Assembly: GCA_014773175.1 (NCBI GenBank)
Contig: VXCM01000991.1
Location: forward strand, 186,724 to 250,723
DNA from: Lucifuga dentata
Lineage: Eukaryota > Chordata > Actinopteri > Ophidiiformes > Bythitidae
Reading direction: 5' to 3'
DNA: 64,000 nt
Shown here piece by piece: positions 61,956-64,000 of the stretch (position 1 is the first letter of the stretch; each line of letters opens with the position of its first letter). The notes under the pieces are model-generated. The model was not told where the DNA came from. It made no database searches and saw only the letters and a program-made list of their open reading frames with translations. A program made the translations under genes and the position numbers.

Positions 61956-62392
61956 CATTGATGCTATTTCTTCATTAAAACTTAAAATGATTGCCGTAAC
62001 ACTAAATGACTATTATTATTATAATTATTATTATTATTATTATCATCATTATTATTATTGTAAATGCATCGGTTTGAGTGTTTAGACCGATTCCGCCAAT
62101 GTTATTAGATAAACATCTGTATCATAATATAACCCTTGTAAATTTGCTGATGTCTTTTTCAGTTTCTTTCTGCTACAGTCATTTTATCTTTTTTTTTTTC
62201 ATCACTCTAGCTAAAAAAGCTGTGATTTGAAGGCCTTGCAGGAAACATGAGCAAACATAGTCATTTATGGACACTCTACTTGTAATTGTAGTCTTCTAGG
62301 AAGAATTCTAGGAAGAGGGGAGCATGAAATCACAGCATAATATTTTGGGGGGCTTATTATGGAAAACACATACAAAGATGGAAAGAAGGGGG

Positions 62393-62436
<44 letters not shown>

Positions 62437-64000
62437 ATGTGAACCTTACATTAGAATTAAAGTGTTATAAAAATATATTGTTTAAATAGTATTTTCTGAA
62501 AAAATATTTAGCATTCTCTGCTTAGGGAGGTAAATGTTATATATCATTAATTATGATGTTTTGTGAGTCTAGGTTGAGAATGAAAGATTTAACAAGATTA
62601 AACTTTTTAATTTAATTTAAAATAATTGTGCTTCCACAGACACAATTACATCATACATAGTTTATGCCTATATTATTTGGCTCTAGCCTGCCATAATCCC
62701 ATTGACAGAAAAAGAAAAGAATACATCTATTTTCATGAATTAGAAAATGAAAACCTTCAAAAACAACCTTCATATATATGTTTTTTCAAATGCATGAAAA
62801 TATGACAAAATAAGTGTTATCCATAACACCCATAAAATCCACTTCATTATCATCGTATTTACCACAAATCATGGGAAACTTGTAGGTAAGGAGAAGCTTT
62901 ACCTAACTAAAGAAAGTATACAGTATGCCATCATATTTAAACTAAGAATGAAAACAGAAAATTCATGATCCATGGTGGTATTTTTCTTGTTTTCAAGCAA
63001 ACAGTTTACGTGGTATATTCAGTCATACCACTTTAAGCAGTTAAAGCTGAAATCACACAGCAGAGAGAATCCTCCAACTTAGCAGAATGGCTCAGTCTTG
63101 AACTACATTTGCTGTGTAATTGGCATGTGTGCAGTAAAATAAATAGTTCCAGAAGTTGTCTAACAACATCAGGAAGCATACTGGTAAACTCACCAATGCA
63201 AACAAAATTCATTCAGGGAACACACAGTTACACCATATACTCAGTCATAAACAATATCACAACCACATGTCATTTTCACTGCAATCTTGTTTTTACTAAA
63301 CAATACTACAGGTCATAGGCATGCATTTGTTGTCGAAGTTCAACAAAGTTAAATTCAAAAGATATGACAATTATACATTTATCTTCTTAAACTGATCGAC
63401 TCATCAGTTCAGTGATTTAATTGAAATCAATGTAATTTGCTGCAAATTTTCGCTGTCATAAATGTATGTGACTTTACCAAAAGGAAAAAAAAATATATAT
63501 AACAAGGCTTTACACATGATAGATGTGGTTTTACAGACTTCATTGTTCACTTCTTTATTCCACAGAAATTTCCACTGATGAGTAATTTTTTTTCTTATTT
63601 CAATTATCTCTGATTGGTTTATACGTACTTAATCCTCGTTATCCTGGAAGGGACATGAGGCCACTGATTGATTTATATTGGCTTGAAATTTGGCTGATGA
63701 TTTTATTGTCTTTACCAAGATGCCAGCTGAGGAATTGAAGATGTTTATTGCCACATTTTGTAATCATCAACATTATACACAATTATATAAATAGGCACTT
63801 TCAGTCTGGCAATTGAAGGTTTAAGATGTGTTCAATCAACCAGTAGCAAATGGGTGCGGCTGCAGGCACTGAGAGCCTCTACTTACACTGATAGGTACAA
63901 CGTGGCGTTCTTCTCTGCTGGTGTACAGCAAGTAGCCAAAATGCTCAAAACTGAATTTTCACTCAAATATCCATTGCAGTTTATTAGGTGCACTGGATTA
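61956..64000. other. Intergenic DNA without recognised gene
   Basis: Contains an ATT repeat (about 62012-62058) and a GA repeat (62395-62434). The rest is AT-rich with no recognised feature. Confidence 0.6.
62395..62434. repeat. (GA)n microsatellite
   Basis: GA run of about 40 bp preceded by GGGA units. Confidence 0.97.

Overview
The window is animal, almost certainly teleost fish, genomic DNA. It is AT-rich, has spliced genes with consensus GT-AG introns, carries dense CA/GA/TCTA microsatellites, and is littered with short remnants of DNA transposons of the mariner, hAT and TTAA-flanked MITE types. There are no bacterial operons, no CRISPR array, and I recognised no tRNA or rRNA gene. Eighteen single N bases mark assembly joins, nearly all in homopolymers or microsatellites or between short exact duplications.

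The only protein gene I can support is protocadherin-17 (pcdh17), a delta-2 non-clustered protocadherin, on the minus strand. A large first coding exon (43574-46072, 833 codons) encodes the signal peptide, six cadherin repeats, the transmembrane helix and the proximal cytoplasmic tail. A 59-nt exon 2 (22355-22413) and a 173-nt exon 3 (21870-22042) continue the tail in frame. Coding intron 1 is 21.2 kb, intron 2 is 312 bp, and intron 3 runs off the left edge (more than 21.8 kb). The last coding exon, about the C-terminal fifth of the protein by comparison with mammals, was not found and probably lies to the left of position 1. Upstream of the start codon are a very good acceptor (46395/46396) and donor (47188/47187), which indicate at least one non-coding 5' exon. 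A CpG-richer block at about 47.5-48.2 kb, with CCAAT boxes, is the likely promoter. Three GA/CT tracts sit in or beside the 5' leader and promoter.

Layout: 1-21.8 kb is intron 3, with a TIR element at 1.5-2.2 kb, a TTAA MITE at 4.5-5.1 kb, a near-perfect palindrome at 15.4-15.8 kb, a dead mariner at 18.2-18.6 kb and a hAT-like element at 19.2-20.0 kb. 21.9-22.4 kb holds exons 3 and 2. 22.4-43.6 kb is intron 1, with a LINE-like tail, a second TTAA MITE, a TIR element at 30.6-31.4 kb, a hAT/BED fragment and a small mariner-like MITE. 43.5-46.4 kb is exon 1 plus leader, and 47.2-48.2 kb the 5' non-coding exon(s) and promoter. 48.2-64 kb is upstream intergenic DNA with two more copies of the TTAA MITE and a palindrome.

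I found no novel multi-gene system. The observations most worth a second look are a possible short pcdh17 isoform (read-through of the exon 1 donor to a stop followed 24 nt later by AATAAA), a 5' leader with several upstream ORFs, one of which spans the predicted splice junction, a four-copy MITE family in which one copy has become a left-left foldback, and several assembly joins that create false 64-65 bp tandem duplications.
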